From contig OY282386.1 in assembly GCA_958295945.1 (NCBI GenBank), forward strand, positions 2,790,001 through 2,854,000: a DNA stretch of 64,000 bases, read 5' to 3'. The notes beneath the pieces are model-generated. The model was not told where the DNA came from. It saw nothing but the letters and a program-made list of their open reading frames with translations, and searched no databases. A program made the position numbers and the translations under genes. Within the stretch, counting starts at the first letter, position 1. Each line of letters starts with the position of its first letter. This stretch comes from Candidatus Poribacteria bacterium. Lineage in GTDB: Bacteria; Poribacteria; WGA-4E; WGA-3G. Below are positions 8,855 to 18,222 of the stretch, one piece after another.

Positions 8855-10114
8855 ATGAAGAACATAGCCACAGTCCACTCACATGCTTGGTATGGTGATA
8901 TTGAACTTACTCTGGATTTCCCTTCTGGATGGGAAGTGGAGGTTTTGGGTCCAAAGGATGCCCCTGCGCTATCTGATTCACAGATTGAGCAGGCATTTGC
9001 AGCACCTATTGGCACACAACGTATATCAGAACTCGCGACAGGTAAAAAGAGTGCTGTTATTGTTGTAGATGACTTGAGTCGTCCGACCCCTGCTGCAGAA
9101 GTAATCCCTTTCCTATTGCGCGAACTTACCATTGCTAGTGTTCCAAAATCTGAAATCCGATTTGTAGTGGGTGGTGGATCTCACCGTCCCCTATTAGACG
9201 AAGAGATTGAGAAGAAAGTCGGTGCCGAAGTCGCTGCCGAATATGAGGTAACAAGTCATGACTTTATGGGTGGTGACTTGCGTGGATATGGCAGCCTTCA
9301 AAATGGGATGCCGATCTATATCAACAGTGTTGTCGCAGATGCGGATTTCAAAATCTGCTTGGGTGGTATCTATCCGCACGGTGCGGTTGGATTCGGAGGT
9401 GGCGCGAAGTTGGTTGTTCCCGGTATTGCCGGGTTTGCGACGATGTTCTATTTCCATACCTTCTCACCAGGTCGTGGACACGCAGTAATAGAAAGAAAAA
9501 GCGACACACCAGACCATCGTGATTTTGCTGAGGAAGTTGCGAATGTTATCGGTCTTGATGTAATTGCGAATGTTGTGCTTAATTCACGTAGAGAAATTTG
9601 CGGTTTGTTTGTTGGAGATTATGTGCAGGCACATCGTGCTGGGGCACATTTTGCGTTAGAAACTTATGGAACAGAAATACCGATGCAATCACGAAAAGAG
9701 ACCGACTTGATCGTACTGAATTGTTATCCGCTTGATAGCGATCCGATCCAAACAGGAAAAGCATTATGGGCAGCAGGATACTTTGAGAAGGCGTATAAGA
9801 TGCTACTCAATCCTGCAAGCGATGGTGTATGTTATCACGGTCTGTTTGATCAGATTGATTATACCCGATATTTGCAGCAGAGGATGGAAAATATTCCGCC
9901 TGAACTGCCCGAACCAAAACTTGGAAACCGAGACCAACTGCACGTTTGGTCTGAGTACTTTTTGGTTGACGATTTCTATAAAAAGCATTCCAACGGGATA
10001 CTCTTTCGTAAACTTGAACAACTAATTCAACTGTTTGCTGAAGAACTACCTGATAATGCGAAAGTTGCTGTTTTCCCCTCAGCAGGTATTCAGGTGTTAG
10101 CGGAGAACAAATAA
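8855..10114 (+). CDS. LarA-like nickel-pincer racemase/epimerase (DUF2088), paralogue 2
   Basis: At 419 residues it equals paralogue 1 in length and aligns without gaps over the catalytic half. His110 (GGSHRP), His175 and Lys185 (PHGAVGFGGGAKLVVPG) and His201 (YFHTFS) are all kept, so both copies should be active if the nickel-pincer cofactor is available. The start follows gaaggaaaa at a good distance. It is followed after 9 bp by the TRAP transporter genes, suggesting that it processes an organic acid imported by that system. Divergence from paralogue 1 is spread over the protein, so this is an old duplication and not an assembly artefact. Confidence 0.85.
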   Translation: MKNIATVHSHAWYGDIELTLDFPSGWEVEVLGPKDAPALSDSQIEQAFAAPIGTQRISELATGKKSAVIVVDDLSRPTPAAEVIPFLLRELTIASVPKSEIRFVVGGGSHRPLLDEEIEKKVGAEVAAEYEVTSHDFMGGDLRGYGSLQNGMPIYINSVVADADFKICLGGIYPHGAVGFGGGAKLVVPGIAGFATMFYFHTFSPGRGHAVIERKSDTPDHRDFAEEVANVIGLDVIANVVLNSRREICGLFVGDYVQAHRAGAHFALETYGTEIPMQSRKETDLIVLNCYPLDSDPIQTGKALWAAGYFEKAYKMLLNPASDGVCYHGLFDQIDYTRYLQQRMENIPPELPEPKLGNRDQLHVWSEYFLVDDFYKKHSNGILFRKLEQLIQLFAEELPDNAKVAVFPSAGIQVLAENK

Positions 10115-10123
10115 CATAAATCA

Positions 10124-10648
10124 ATGGAATCTTCTCATAAGAACTCCTTCCAACGAATTAATTCCTACCTCGGAAAAATTGAAAACGGTTTATTGTGCGT
10201 GATTATTGCGACGATGATTGGACTTGCAGTCCTTGAAATTGTGTTACGATACGGATTTAAAACGAGTTTGTTGTGGAAACACCTTCTGCTTCAAAACTTG
10301 ACTCTCTGGATGTGCTTTCTTGGTGCTGCCCTCGCTTCCTCTGAAAGACGACACATTAGCATTGATGCACTGAACAGGATATTACCCACCAACGTTACCC
10401 GATATACTAGCTATATTATTGATGTTCTGAGTCTGATTGTTATAGGCATTTTGGCTTACTTCGGTTTTGAGTTTCTGATGGAACAACAAAAGAGTCCTGC
10501 GACTATAGGCATTATACCGATGTGGTGGGCAAAGACTATTATACCTTTTGGTTTTGTCCTCATGGGAATTCACTTGATACTACAGATATGTATCAATTTA
10601 ACTGATAAAGAACAGTTGAAAGAAGATGTCGAAGGAGACCAAGAGTAA
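10124..10648 (+). CDS. dctQ: TRAP transporter small membrane subunit (DctQ)
   Basis: The 174-residue protein has four predicted membrane segments (about 24-45, 58-75, 98-118 and 139-158) and the DctQ signatures LWKHLLLQNLTLWMCFLGAA and SSERRHISID. DctQ joins DctM in the inner membrane to drive sodium-coupled uptake of organic acids delivered by a periplasmic binding protein. Its TAA overlaps the ATG of dctM by one base, as usual for this pair. No dctP lies next to it. Confidence 0.88.
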   Translation: MESSHKNSFQRINSYLGKIENGLLCVIIATMIGLAVLEIVLRYGFKTSLLWKHLLLQNLTLWMCFLGAALASSERRHISIDALNRILPTNVTRYTSYIIDVLSLIVIGILAYFGFEFLMEQQKSPATIGIIPMWWAKTIIPFGFVLMGIHLILQICINLTDKEQLKEDVEGDQE

Positions 10649-11934
10649 TGGGATATATTATCGGCATCGGATTAGTCGGTTTTGCTCTGTTGGGTGGTGC
10701 GCTCTTTGTTCTACTTGGTGGTGCTGCGATTGTCGGTTATGCCATGGCAGGTGAACCGATTTCTACGATCTTGATTGATATCAATAGGCTGACAAAGAAT
10801 TCCACAATACTGATTATTCCGCTATTTACATTCGCTGGTTATATTATTGCTGAGGGGAAAGCACCGCAAAGGTTAGTTGCGTTTGCCCGTGCCAGTGTCG
10901 GTTGGTTGCCGGGTGGGATAGCGGTTGTTGTTCTTATCACTTGTGCTTTCTTTACCACATTTACTGGTGCCTCTGGTGTAACCATTATTGCCCTCGGTGG
11001 TTTAGTTTATCCTATTCTGCGACAAACCTATAGTGAAAAGTTTTCGCTTGGATTGATAACTGCGTCAGGTAGTATCGGTCTTCTTTTCCCGCCAAGTATT
11101 CCTCTTATTCTCTATGCTATTATCGCTCAAGTGCCGATTGATAGTATGTTCTTTGCAGGGATCATTCCGGGGATAATCATTCTTGGCATCCTAAGTTTCT
11201 ACTGTAGCGGATGGAGTGTTCTTAAACGAACAGAAACGACCCCATTTGACTTTTTTGTTTTCTTACGAACCTTTTGGGATGCTAAATGGGAACTGATATT
11301 ACCATTTCTCGTGTTAGGCGGAATCCTTACAGGAGTCGTTACCCTTGATGAAATTGCTGCATTGACAGTCATATATGTCTGTGTCGTAGAGATATGTATC
11401 CACCGATCCATATCTATAAAAACCCTACCACGTATAGTCAAAGATAGTATGGTTCTTGTTGGGGCAATTCTAATTATTCTCGGTATTGCTTTGGCATTGA
11501 CCAATTATCTCATTACACTTGATGTGCCAACAATCGTGCTTGATTGGATAGAGTCAATGACAGATAGTCGGGTCGTTACGTTGATCGGACTCAATATCTT
11601 CCTGCTAATCGTTGGGTGTATGATGGATATTTTTTCTGCGATTATCATCGTGGTTCCGTTACTGTTACCCATCGCTGACCAATTTGGTATTGACAAGGTT
11701 CATCTCGGTATCATTGTCCTAACTAACCTTGAAATCGGTTATCTCACACCTCCTGTTGGAATGAATTTGTTTATTTCAAGTATGAAGTTTGATAGATCTG
11801 TGGTGCTACTCTATCGGTCTGTTATACTGTTTATCGGCTTGTTGCTTATTGCCCTAATCCTGGTGACATATATTCCGGATTTAAGTCTCTGGCTGCCGCG
11901 TGTGCTTGGGAAAATATCTGAACCGTTGTTGTGA
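10648..11934 (+). CDS. dctM: TRAP transporter large permease subunit (DctM)
   Basis: The 428 residues contain about twelve hydrophobic segments and hallmark DctM stretches: FTGASGVTIIALGGLVYPIL, SGSIGLLFPPSIPLILYAII (a sodium/substrate-site hairpin) and the repeat-symmetric LEIGYLTPPVGMNLFISS near the end. This is the ion-coupled permease that moves substrate released by a DctP-type protein. The gene ends the larA-like/TRAP cluster; a weak hairpin (actgtcttagacagt, 11958-11972) follows. The missing DctP means the binding protein is encoded elsewhere. The 24436 lipoprotein is of the unrelated BMP family. Confidence 0.92.
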   Translation: MGYIIGIGLVGFALLGGALFVLLGGAAIVGYAMAGEPISTILIDINRLTKNSTILIIPLFTFAGYIIAEGKAPQRLVAFARASVGWLPGGIAVVVLITCAFFTTFTGASGVTIIALGGLVYPILRQTYSEKFSLGLITASGSIGLLFPPSIPLILYAIIAQVPIDSMFFAGIIPGIIILGILSFYCSGWSVLKRTETTPFDFFVFLRTFWDAKWELILPFLVLGGILTGVVTLDEIAALTVIYVCVVEICIHRSISIKTLPRIVKDSMVLVGAILIILGIALALTNYLITLDVPTIVLDWIESMTDSRVVTLIGLNIFLLIVGCMMDIFSAIIIVVPLLLPIADQFGIDKVHLGIIVLTNLEIGYLTPPVGMNLFISSMKFDRSVVLLYRSVILFIGLLLIALILVTYIPDLSLWLPRVLGKISEPLL

Positions 11935-12045
11935 ACTGCCTCTGCGATTCTATCCAACTGTCTTAGACAGTGATTCTCCTATTCCGCTGGTACGCTCTCT
12001 CCTTTCCTATTGTGGAATTGTCCTTCATTGGAGTAGCATTTCCTA

Positions 12046-12073
12046 TTGACCAATACAGAATTTATGATATACT
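12046..12073 (+). promoter_or_regulatory. Sigma-70-type promoter for hsdM
   Basis: TTGACC at 12046-12051 and TATACT at 12068-12073 are separated by 16 bp, 33 bp before the hsdM ATG, which also has an aaaggaag ribosome site. The restriction island therefore has its own promoter. Confidence 0.6.
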
Positions 12074-12106
12074 ATTCTAATCCCAACACATAAAGGAAGT
12101 AAATAT

Positions 12107-14566
12107 ATGGCATTAAAAAAATCACAACTCTACGCATCCCTATGGCAAAGCTGCGACCAACTACGCGGCGGAATGGACGCATCACAATACAAAGATTACA
12201 TCCTCACACTACTATTCATGAAATATGTCTCTGACAAGGCAGCCAATAACCCTGACGAAGGAATTGATATCCCTGAAGGTGCAAGCTTCAGGGATATGGT
12301 CGCATTAAGAAACGACATAGAGATCGGTGACAAAATGAATAAAATCATTGATGCACTCGCAGAGGCAAACGAACCACTCAAAGGTGTTATAGATCAGGTA
12401 GATTTCAATGACGATACCAAACTTGGCAGTGACGAAGATAAACAAAATACTTTGTCAAATCTAATCGGTATTTTCAATGACCTTGACTTAAGTAGTAACA
12501 GAGTTGAGGGAGATGACTTACTCGGTGATGCTTATGAATATCTTATGCGTCATTTTGCTACAGAGTCTGGCAAAAGTAAAGGTCAGTTCTACACACCCGC
12601 CGAAGTCTCTCGCATTATGGCAAAAGTGATAGGTATCAATGCTAACACTACAGGACAACATACCATCTACGACCCAACATGTGGTTCAGGGTCACTACTT
12701 CTTAAAGCAGCAGACGCAGCACCGAATGGCTTATCCATCTATGGACAGGAGAAAGACAATGCTACCTACGCACTGGCATGGATGAATATGATACTTCACG
12801 ACAATGAGACTGCAATACTGAGTCGTGGTAACACTCTTGCATCCCCCAATTTCACAGACGACAATGGCAACCTTACGAGATTCGACTTTGCTGTGGCAAA
12901 TCCGCCTTTCTCCGATAAAGGTTGGATAAGTGGACTGAATCTTGAAAACGATCCATACCACCGTTTTGATGGATATGGCATTCCACCCGCTAAAAATGGT
13001 GATTATGCTTACCTACTTCACTTCATCGCATCCCTCAAAAGCACAGGCAAAGGTGCAATCATCCTGCCACACGGCGTGCTGTTCCGCGGCAACAAAGAGG
13101 CAGACATCCGCAGAAACCTCATCAAACATAAGTTTATCAAAGGTATCATCGGCTTACCCGCCAATCTGTTCTACGGCACTGGTATCCCCGCCTGTATCAT
13201 CGTGATTGACAAGGAGAACGCAAAACACCGCACCGGCATCTTTATGATTGATGCGAGCAAAAGTTTCCTCAAAGATGGCAACAAAAACCGACTCCGTGCA
13301 CAGGACATTCATAAAATCGTATCCGTTTTCAATAAACAGACAGAAATCGATGGGTATTCCCGAATGGTGCCGACCTCCGAAATAGCAGACACAGCAAACG
13401 ACTATAACCTCAATATCCCACGCTATATCGATTCCAGCGACCCTGAAGACTTGCACGACCTTGACGCACATCTCAACGGTGGTATCCCCGACACCGATAT
13501 TGATGAACTAAAGCCGTATTGGGAGGTGTTCCCCACGCTCCGACAAGAGTTGTTCAGCGAAAACGGCAGACCCGGTTATTCCGACCCACAGGTGGAAACG
13601 CAACAGGTGAAAACAACCATCCTCTCACATCACGAGTTCGCAGAGTATCAGCATCGGGTAACGTCTATCTTTGAGACGTGGCGTGCGACACACGAACCTC
13701 TGCTGGGTGGTATCAATGAGAATACCAAGCCGAGAGATGTTATTGACGCGCTGTCGGAAGACCTATTAACACAATTCAACGACCTACCACTGCTTGACCC
13801 TTACGATGTCTACCAAAAACTGATGGACTACTGGGACGATGTGATGCAGGATGATGTGTATCTCATTGTTGCGGCTGGGTGGGTTGATGCAGCAAAACCA
13901 CGCGAACCTAATCAAGATAAAAAGGTGAAGGAAACCCCCGACCTCACTATCAAAAAAAAGAAATATAAGATGGATTTAATCCCTCCAGCGTTGATTGTTA
14001 ATCGTTATTTTGCCGATGAACAAGCGGAAATTGACGAACTGCAATCTACATTAGAGACTGCTGAAAATGCACTTGAGGAATATATTGAAGAACACACGGG
14101 TGACGAGGGATTGCTTGCAGATGCTACCAACGAAAGTGAGAACGTTACAAAGACCAGTGTGAACGCTCGACTGAAAGAACTCACACCGGATCTGTTGACG
14201 CACAACGATGGACAAGGCAACGATGCGGAACGCGATGCACTTAAACACTGCCTATCTCTAATTGATGTGAAGTCAAAAGCGGATAAGGCGGTGAAGGATG
14301 CACAACTCGCACTGGATGAACAGGTGCTGGCATGTTACGATATGCTCACCGAAACGGAAATCAAGCAACTCGTGATAGACGATAAATGGTTCGGCACAAT
14401 CCAAGACGAGATTATGGGTGAAGTGCAAAGGTTGACGCAAAACCTCACCGAACGCGTGAAAGAATTAGAGGAACGTTACGCACAACCGTTGCTGTCTCTG
14501 GTGCAGGATGTGCAGGAATTTAGCATGAAAGTTAATAAGCATCTGTTGAATATGGGAGTAGGGTAG
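12107..14566 (+). CDS. hsdM: Type I restriction-modification methyltransferase subunit HsdM
   Basis: HsdM methylates adenine N6 within the site chosen by HsdS. An N-terminal helical HsdM_N domain (about 5-145) is followed by the N6 methyltransferase core, with GQFYTPAEVSRIM at 159-171, motif I DPTCGSGSLLLKA from 189 and catalytic motif IV NPPF at 265-268. At 819 residues it is about 300 longer than the classical enzyme. The extra C-terminal part (from about 480) is charged and helical, with long coiled-coil stretches (ADEQAEIDELQSTLETAE), as in the extended HsdM subgroup. hsdS starts one base after the stop. The matching hsdR lies 5.8 kb downstream. Confidence 0.95.
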   Translation: MALKKSQLYASLWQSCDQLRGGMDASQYKDYILTLLFMKYVSDKAANNPDEGIDIPEGASFRDMVALRNDIEIGDKMNKIIDALAEANEPLKGVIDQVDFNDDTKLGSDEDKQNTLSNLIGIFNDLDLSSNRVEGDDLLGDAYEYLMRHFATESGKSKGQFYTPAEVSRIMAKVIGINANTTGQHTIYDPTCGSGSLLLKAADAAPNGLSIYGQEKDNATYALAWMNMILHDNETAILSRGNTLASPNFTDDNGNLTRFDFAVANPPFSDKGWISGLNLENDPYHRFDGYGIPPAKNGDYAYLLHFIASLKSTGKGAIILPHGVLFRGNKEADIRRNLIKHKFIKGIIGLPANLFYGTGIPACIIVIDKENAKHRTGIFMIDASKSFLKDGNKNRLRAQDIHKIVSVFNKQTEIDGYSRMVPTSEIADTANDYNLNIPRYIDSSDPEDLHDLDAHLNGGIPDTDIDELKPYWEVFPTLRQELFSENGRPGYSDPQVETQQVKTTILSHHEFAEYQHRVTSIFETWRATHEPLLGGINENTKPRDVIDALSEDLLTQFNDLPLLDPYDVYQKLMDYWDDVMQDDVYLIVAAGWVDAAKPREPNQDKKVKETPDLTIKKKKYKMDLIPPALIVNRYFADEQAEIDELQSTLETAENALEEYIEEHTGDEGLLADATNESENVTKTSVNARLKELTPDLLTHNDGQGNDAERDALKHCLSLIDVKSKADKAVKDAQLALDEQVLACYDMLTETEIKQLVIDDKWFGTIQDEIMGEVQRLTQNLTERVKELEERYAQPLLSLVQDVQEFSMKVNKHLLNMGVG

Positions 14567-14567
14567 C

Positions 14568-15782
14568 GTGAGTAATAAGCAAAGGTTTAGCGGTGAGTGG
14601 GAAACAAAGCGGTTAAAGGAAATTGGTTCGTTTTCCAAAGGTCGCGGTATAAAGCGCGATGATGTCTCTGATGATGGAGTGCCATGTATTCGCTATGGAG
14701 AACTGTATACACAATACCAAGACTACATTTTAAAGGTAGTATCACGGATACCGTCAGATGTCGCTGAAACAGCACTACCAATTAAGACCGGAGATCTTTT
14801 ATTTGCTGGATCGGGTGAAACTGCGGAGGAAATTGGTCGGTGTGCGGCATATTTTGGTAAAGAACAAGCATACGTTGGTGGAGATGTTATTGTGTTGACA
14901 CCATCAGGACAAAACCCTATTTTTCTCGGTCATTTGATGAATTCACCGATAGTGGCAGCACAGAAGGCTCGTTTGGGTCAAGGTGATGCAGTTGTTCATA
15001 TCTATATCAATAATTTGGCACAAGTTCAGATAGAACTTCCGCCGATCGCAGAACAAAACGCCATCGCCGAAGTCCTGTCAGATGTGGATGGACTCATCAA
15101 CGCATTGGACGCACTCATCGCTAAGAAACGTGCTATCAAGCAAGCCACCATGCAGCAACTCCTCACCGGCAAGACGCGCCTACCCGGCTTCAGTGGGGCA
15201 TGGGAGACAAAAAAGGTGTCCGAATTTGGTAATATAGTCACAGGAGCAACACCAAGTACTAAAGTTAACACCTTTTGGGATGGATCATACCCTTGGATTA
15301 CACCTACTGACATTACTTCTGATCGGGACATGCATGTTTCCGAGAGAATGATTACACAAGAGGGATTAGACGCAATAAGAACATTACCACCAAATACCGT
15401 GTTAGTTACTTGTATAGCAAGTATTGGAAAAAATGCTATTCTTAGAGCCATAGGTAGTTGCAACCAACAAATCAACGCAGTAATTCCAAACTCTACACAT
15501 AATTCAGAATTTTTATATTATCTTTTTGAATTCAATTCAAACTTTCTTTTAGCAAATGCAGGCATTACTGCAACAAACATTGTCTCAAAAGCGGCTTTCA
15601 GCAATTTAGTTTTTGAAGTTCCCACACTTGAAGAACAGCGCGCCATAGCCACCGTCCTCTCCGATATGGATGCCGAGATCGCCGCATTGGAACAACGGCG
15701 AGACAAAACTATCGCCATCAAACAGGGCATGATGCAGCAGTTGCTTACGGGTAAGGTGCGGTTGTTGAAATCAAATGTGTAG
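14568..15782 (+). CDS. hsdS: Type I restriction-modification specificity subunit HsdS
   Basis: The 404-residue protein has two target-recognition domains, each followed by the conserved helical spacer: LPPIAEQNAIAEVLSDVD to MQQLLTGKTRLPGF (about 162-210) and VPTLEEQRAIATVLSDMD to MQQLLTGKVRL (about 355-400). This is the usual pseudo-symmetric layout for recognising a bipartite DNA site. It starts with GTG, one base after hsdM, so translation is coupled. The conserved 3' segment (15661-15760) recurs at high similarity at 17320-17420, in a partial copy that could exchange sequence with it. Confidence 0.95.
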   Translation: MSNKQRFSGEWETKRLKEIGSFSKGRGIKRDDVSDDGVPCIRYGELYTQYQDYILKVVSRIPSDVAETALPIKTGDLLFAGSGETAEEIGRCAAYFGKEQAYVGGDVIVLTPSGQNPIFLGHLMNSPIVAAQKARLGQGDAVVHIYINNLAQVQIELPPIAEQNAIAEVLSDVDGLINALDALIAKKRAIKQATMQQLLTGKTRLPGFSGAWETKKVSEFGNIVTGATPSTKVNTFWDGSYPWITPTDITSDRDMHVSERMITQEGLDAIRTLPPNTVLVTCIASIGKNAILRAIGSCNQQINAVIPNSTHNSEFLYYLFEFNSNFLLANAGITATNIVSKAAFSNLVFEVPTLEEQRAIATVLSDMDAEIAALEQRRDKTIAIKQGMMQQLLTGKVRLLKSNV

Positions 15783-15830
15783 ACATCAGAATTTGCGAAA
15801 TATACACAACATAGAGAAAGGCATAGATAT

Positions 15831-17162
15831 ATGAGATTCTATATTGGAACTATATCAGGCAGATTTGTAGACAAACCTCTAGATAGACCACATGTTATAG
15901 AGATTTTACCTGAGGAATTGGAAACTTTACAACATATTCCAATGAGAAACTACTACGAAAAGAGTCAATTCCGTTATTGTAAATACTGTGATAAAGAAAT
16001 AGAAATTAATGACACTAACGTATTTGAATCATACTCTGGTATTTACTTTTGTCGTGAACATTACCAACACAATGAACCCTTAACCCATATAAATCCTATA
16101 TGTTCCCTATGTAATCAGCCTTTTATTCCGAAAACGGATTTTTACCTAATTGATACTGGAAAAATTTCAAAATCAAAAACCACATACTATCAATGTCAAT
16201 GCATAGAATATACTTGGCTAATGTTTAATGTCCACTTAGGAACACTTGAAGAACCGAAATATACGGAGAGTGGTTTAATTGATCTTGATAAAGATCAAAA
16301 CTATATTTGTCTCCTAAACAGTACACATTATGACAAACATTACAAAGACAAACTTATAAGAATAAGCAATAAAGAACTGGGTAACACAATAAAACAGGCA
16401 TCTCTATTTCTTTACGATTTCCTCTATACGGAACAGCCTAAAAAATATAGACATTTTTATAGAATTATTGAAGAAGTCACTAAAACGGGTATTCAATTAG
16501 AGGTACTCAATCAACTCTGTAACGCCCATAGGCGATTATCAGATGCCGATCACTATTTAGGCATAAATCGTTTTAATTCATTAGAAGAGATAATACGGTT
16601 TGATTATACCTATTTTGATAACATAATAGAAGAAAAAATAAAATCTGCCGTAGTTAGCATCAGATACCTATTCGACAAAACTGTTCGTTATAGCTTATTA
16701 AAATGGAATAATCGCCTCTATAAACGACACCATAAGCTTATAGAAGAATCTGATTTTTATTCTAATTATGAGCGAAAAAAATACAGAGATAGAGACATAA
16801 ATAAAATAAATGGAAAACGAATTATCAACCAAGGTATACTTCACCAAGATGACAATTTTTTAGACAAATTTGATAAAAAATTTGATAATTTTCAAACTTT
16901 TGTAAAAACCGATTTTGTAAACAATCTTACTGATTTTTACAAAGGTTTTATACCACCCTTTTTAAATAGAATACTAAGAAATCACAAATTGTCCATTCAG
17001 GTTGATGATACAATACCTTTTAGCACACCACTTGACATAAGCATCGTAGCAAAAGCGGAATTGTATAATCTCATTAGACATAGAGATGACGAATTAGCTG
17101 GAATCAAACATTCGCGAGCACAACAACAACAAAGAGAAGCACATTACGAAGAAACGCGTTAA
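15831..17162 (+). CDS. Unknown protein with two zinc-binding Cys/His clusters, inside the R-M island
   Basis: I do not recognise the family of this 443-residue protein. The N-terminal 130 residues carry two likely treble-clef or zinc-ribbon clusters: Cys50/Cys53 with Cys74/His77, and Cys91/Cys94 with Cys122/Cys124. The rest is rich in Lys, Tyr, Asn and Ile, is predicted helical, and has no catalytic motif I can name. Its codons are much more AT-rich than those of hsdM, suggesting separate acquisition. It sits between hsdS and an hsdS fragment. A role in nucleic-acid binding or defence is possible from location only. Confidence 0.7.
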   Translation: MRFYIGTISGRFVDKPLDRPHVIEILPEELETLQHIPMRNYYEKSQFRYCKYCDKEIEINDTNVFESYSGIYFCREHYQHNEPLTHINPICSLCNQPFIPKTDFYLIDTGKISKSKTTYYQCQCIEYTWLMFNVHLGTLEEPKYTESGLIDLDKDQNYICLLNSTHYDKHYKDKLIRISNKELGNTIKQASLFLYDFLYTEQPKKYRHFYRIIEEVTKTGIQLEVLNQLCNAHRRLSDADHYLGINRFNSLEEIIRFDYTYFDNIIEEKIKSAVVSIRYLFDKTVRYSLLKWNNRLYKRHHKLIEESDFYSNYERKKYRDRDINKINGKRIINQGILHQDDNFLDKFDKKFDNFQTFVKTDFVNNLTDFYKGFIPPFLNRILRNHKLSIQVDDTIPFSTPLDISIVAKAELYNLIRHRDDELAGIKHSRAQQQQREAHYEETR

Positions 17163-17205
17163 TATTCTTATGTGCTAACAATCTATAATATTACAATTTA
17201 CAGAG

Positions 17206-17526
17206 GTGAATATAATGACCATTGGTAACGTCATGAGAAAATACTACATGAGCATAGACGACGTGTTGAATGTGCGAGCGATGTACGGTGGCACCGTCAC
17301 TATCGCCGAAGTCCTGTCTGATATAGATGCTGAGATCGCCGCATTGGAACAGCACAGAGACAAATCCATCACCATCAAACAGGGCATGATGCAGCAGTTG
17401 CTCACAGGGAGGGTGTGGTTGCCTAAATCTCGGATTTGCACGGATGACGCTGATGACAAAGATTGGGAAAGCTTGTTGCTTGTTGCGTTTTGTCTGAATC
17501 AGGATTTACAGATTTTCATTCTATAA
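17206..17526 (+). pseudogene. Fragment of an hsdS specificity gene (C-terminal spacer only)
   Basis: The frame opens at a GTG (17206; ATG at 17215). Residues about 30-75 (IAEVLSDIDAEIAALEQ to MMQQLLTGRVWLP) are the conserved C-terminal spacer helix of HsdS, and the DNA is close to hsdS 15661-15760. Neither target-recognition domain is present, and the ends are unrelated sequence. It is best read as the leftover of a second specificity gene, possibly a recombination partner for hsdS, with the AT-rich 15831 gene inserted between the two. Confidence 0.7.
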
Positions 17527-17583
17527 CATAGCACTCCACTGGAGTGCGGGAACCTATCCGGAAACCCTTTGGAGGAACTCGAA

Positions 17584-18159
17584 ATGACGCTAAAAGAAAC
17601 AAAACTTAGCAAAGAAGATTATATACCAGCGAGCATTAGAATTCCAAGACATTTAGATTTCGATTCTTGCTTGGAGCATGTAGATTATAATATTGAGAGA
17701 TTGTCGGAAATGCTGACTAACGAGGGAAATGTACACATTTTTGATGTGTTAAATTACATTGTGCCTATAATTACAAACGTTTGTAGATTAGTAGAGGAAC
17801 CAACAAACCGCGATAAAGACGATACCTTTTGTCTACAGACACGCCTTAAATCCTGTCGCCCAGAGGATATAGAAAAGTTAGAAAGTGAATTGGAAAACAT
17901 CAGAGGGAATGATCTTTATCAGAAACTCAAATATGCTAGAAATCATACCGTTGCCCATACAAACTCTGCATACGAAGGATATGGGGCTACGCAGAACGCG
18001 TTAGCAGAAGATGCAATATATTTAATTGAACGTGAAAATCGTTTAAAAAATTTGGTATCTAACATAAAATCTCTGATACATAACGTTGAGATATCAGTTA
18101 GGAGGAAAGAAGGCAAACAGCTAAACGTCGCTACATTCACTATACAAGTCCCCAAGTAG
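17584..18159 (+). CDS. HEPN-like protein (AbiU2-like), putative
   Basis: This 191-residue helical protein starts at ATG 17584, just after ggaggaactc; the upstream in-frame TTG overlaps that ribosome site and is rejected. Residues 119-125 read RNHTVAH, matching the R(X4-6)H motif that forms the RNase centre of HEPN proteins, in the setting LYQKLKYARNHTVAH, which resembles AbiU2-type HEPN proteins (LRDKxxAH). HEPN proteins are common in abortive infection and toxin-antitoxin modules, and this one lies inside a type I R-M island. No obvious nucleotidyltransferase partner is adjacent. The HEPN call is from motif and helical pattern only. Confidence 0.55.
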   Translation: MTLKETKLSKEDYIPASIRIPRHLDFDSCLEHVDYNIERLSEMLTNEGNVHIFDVLNYIVPIITNVCRLVEEPTNRDKDDTFCLQTRLKSCRPEDIEKLESELENIRGNDLYQKLKYARNHTVAHTNSAYEGYGATQNALAEDAIYLIERENRLKNLVSNIKSLIHNVEISVRRKEGKQLNVATFTIQVPK

Positions 18160-18222
18160 TGATTGTTCTATTTTGAAACTCCTAACACCTTACAAGACAC
18201 CTGATTTGAGGAGCGTTAAGCA

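Noticed and set aside
17206-17526. A second complete hsdS gene
   Set aside because: Only the C-terminal spacer is present; neither target-recognition domain exists.
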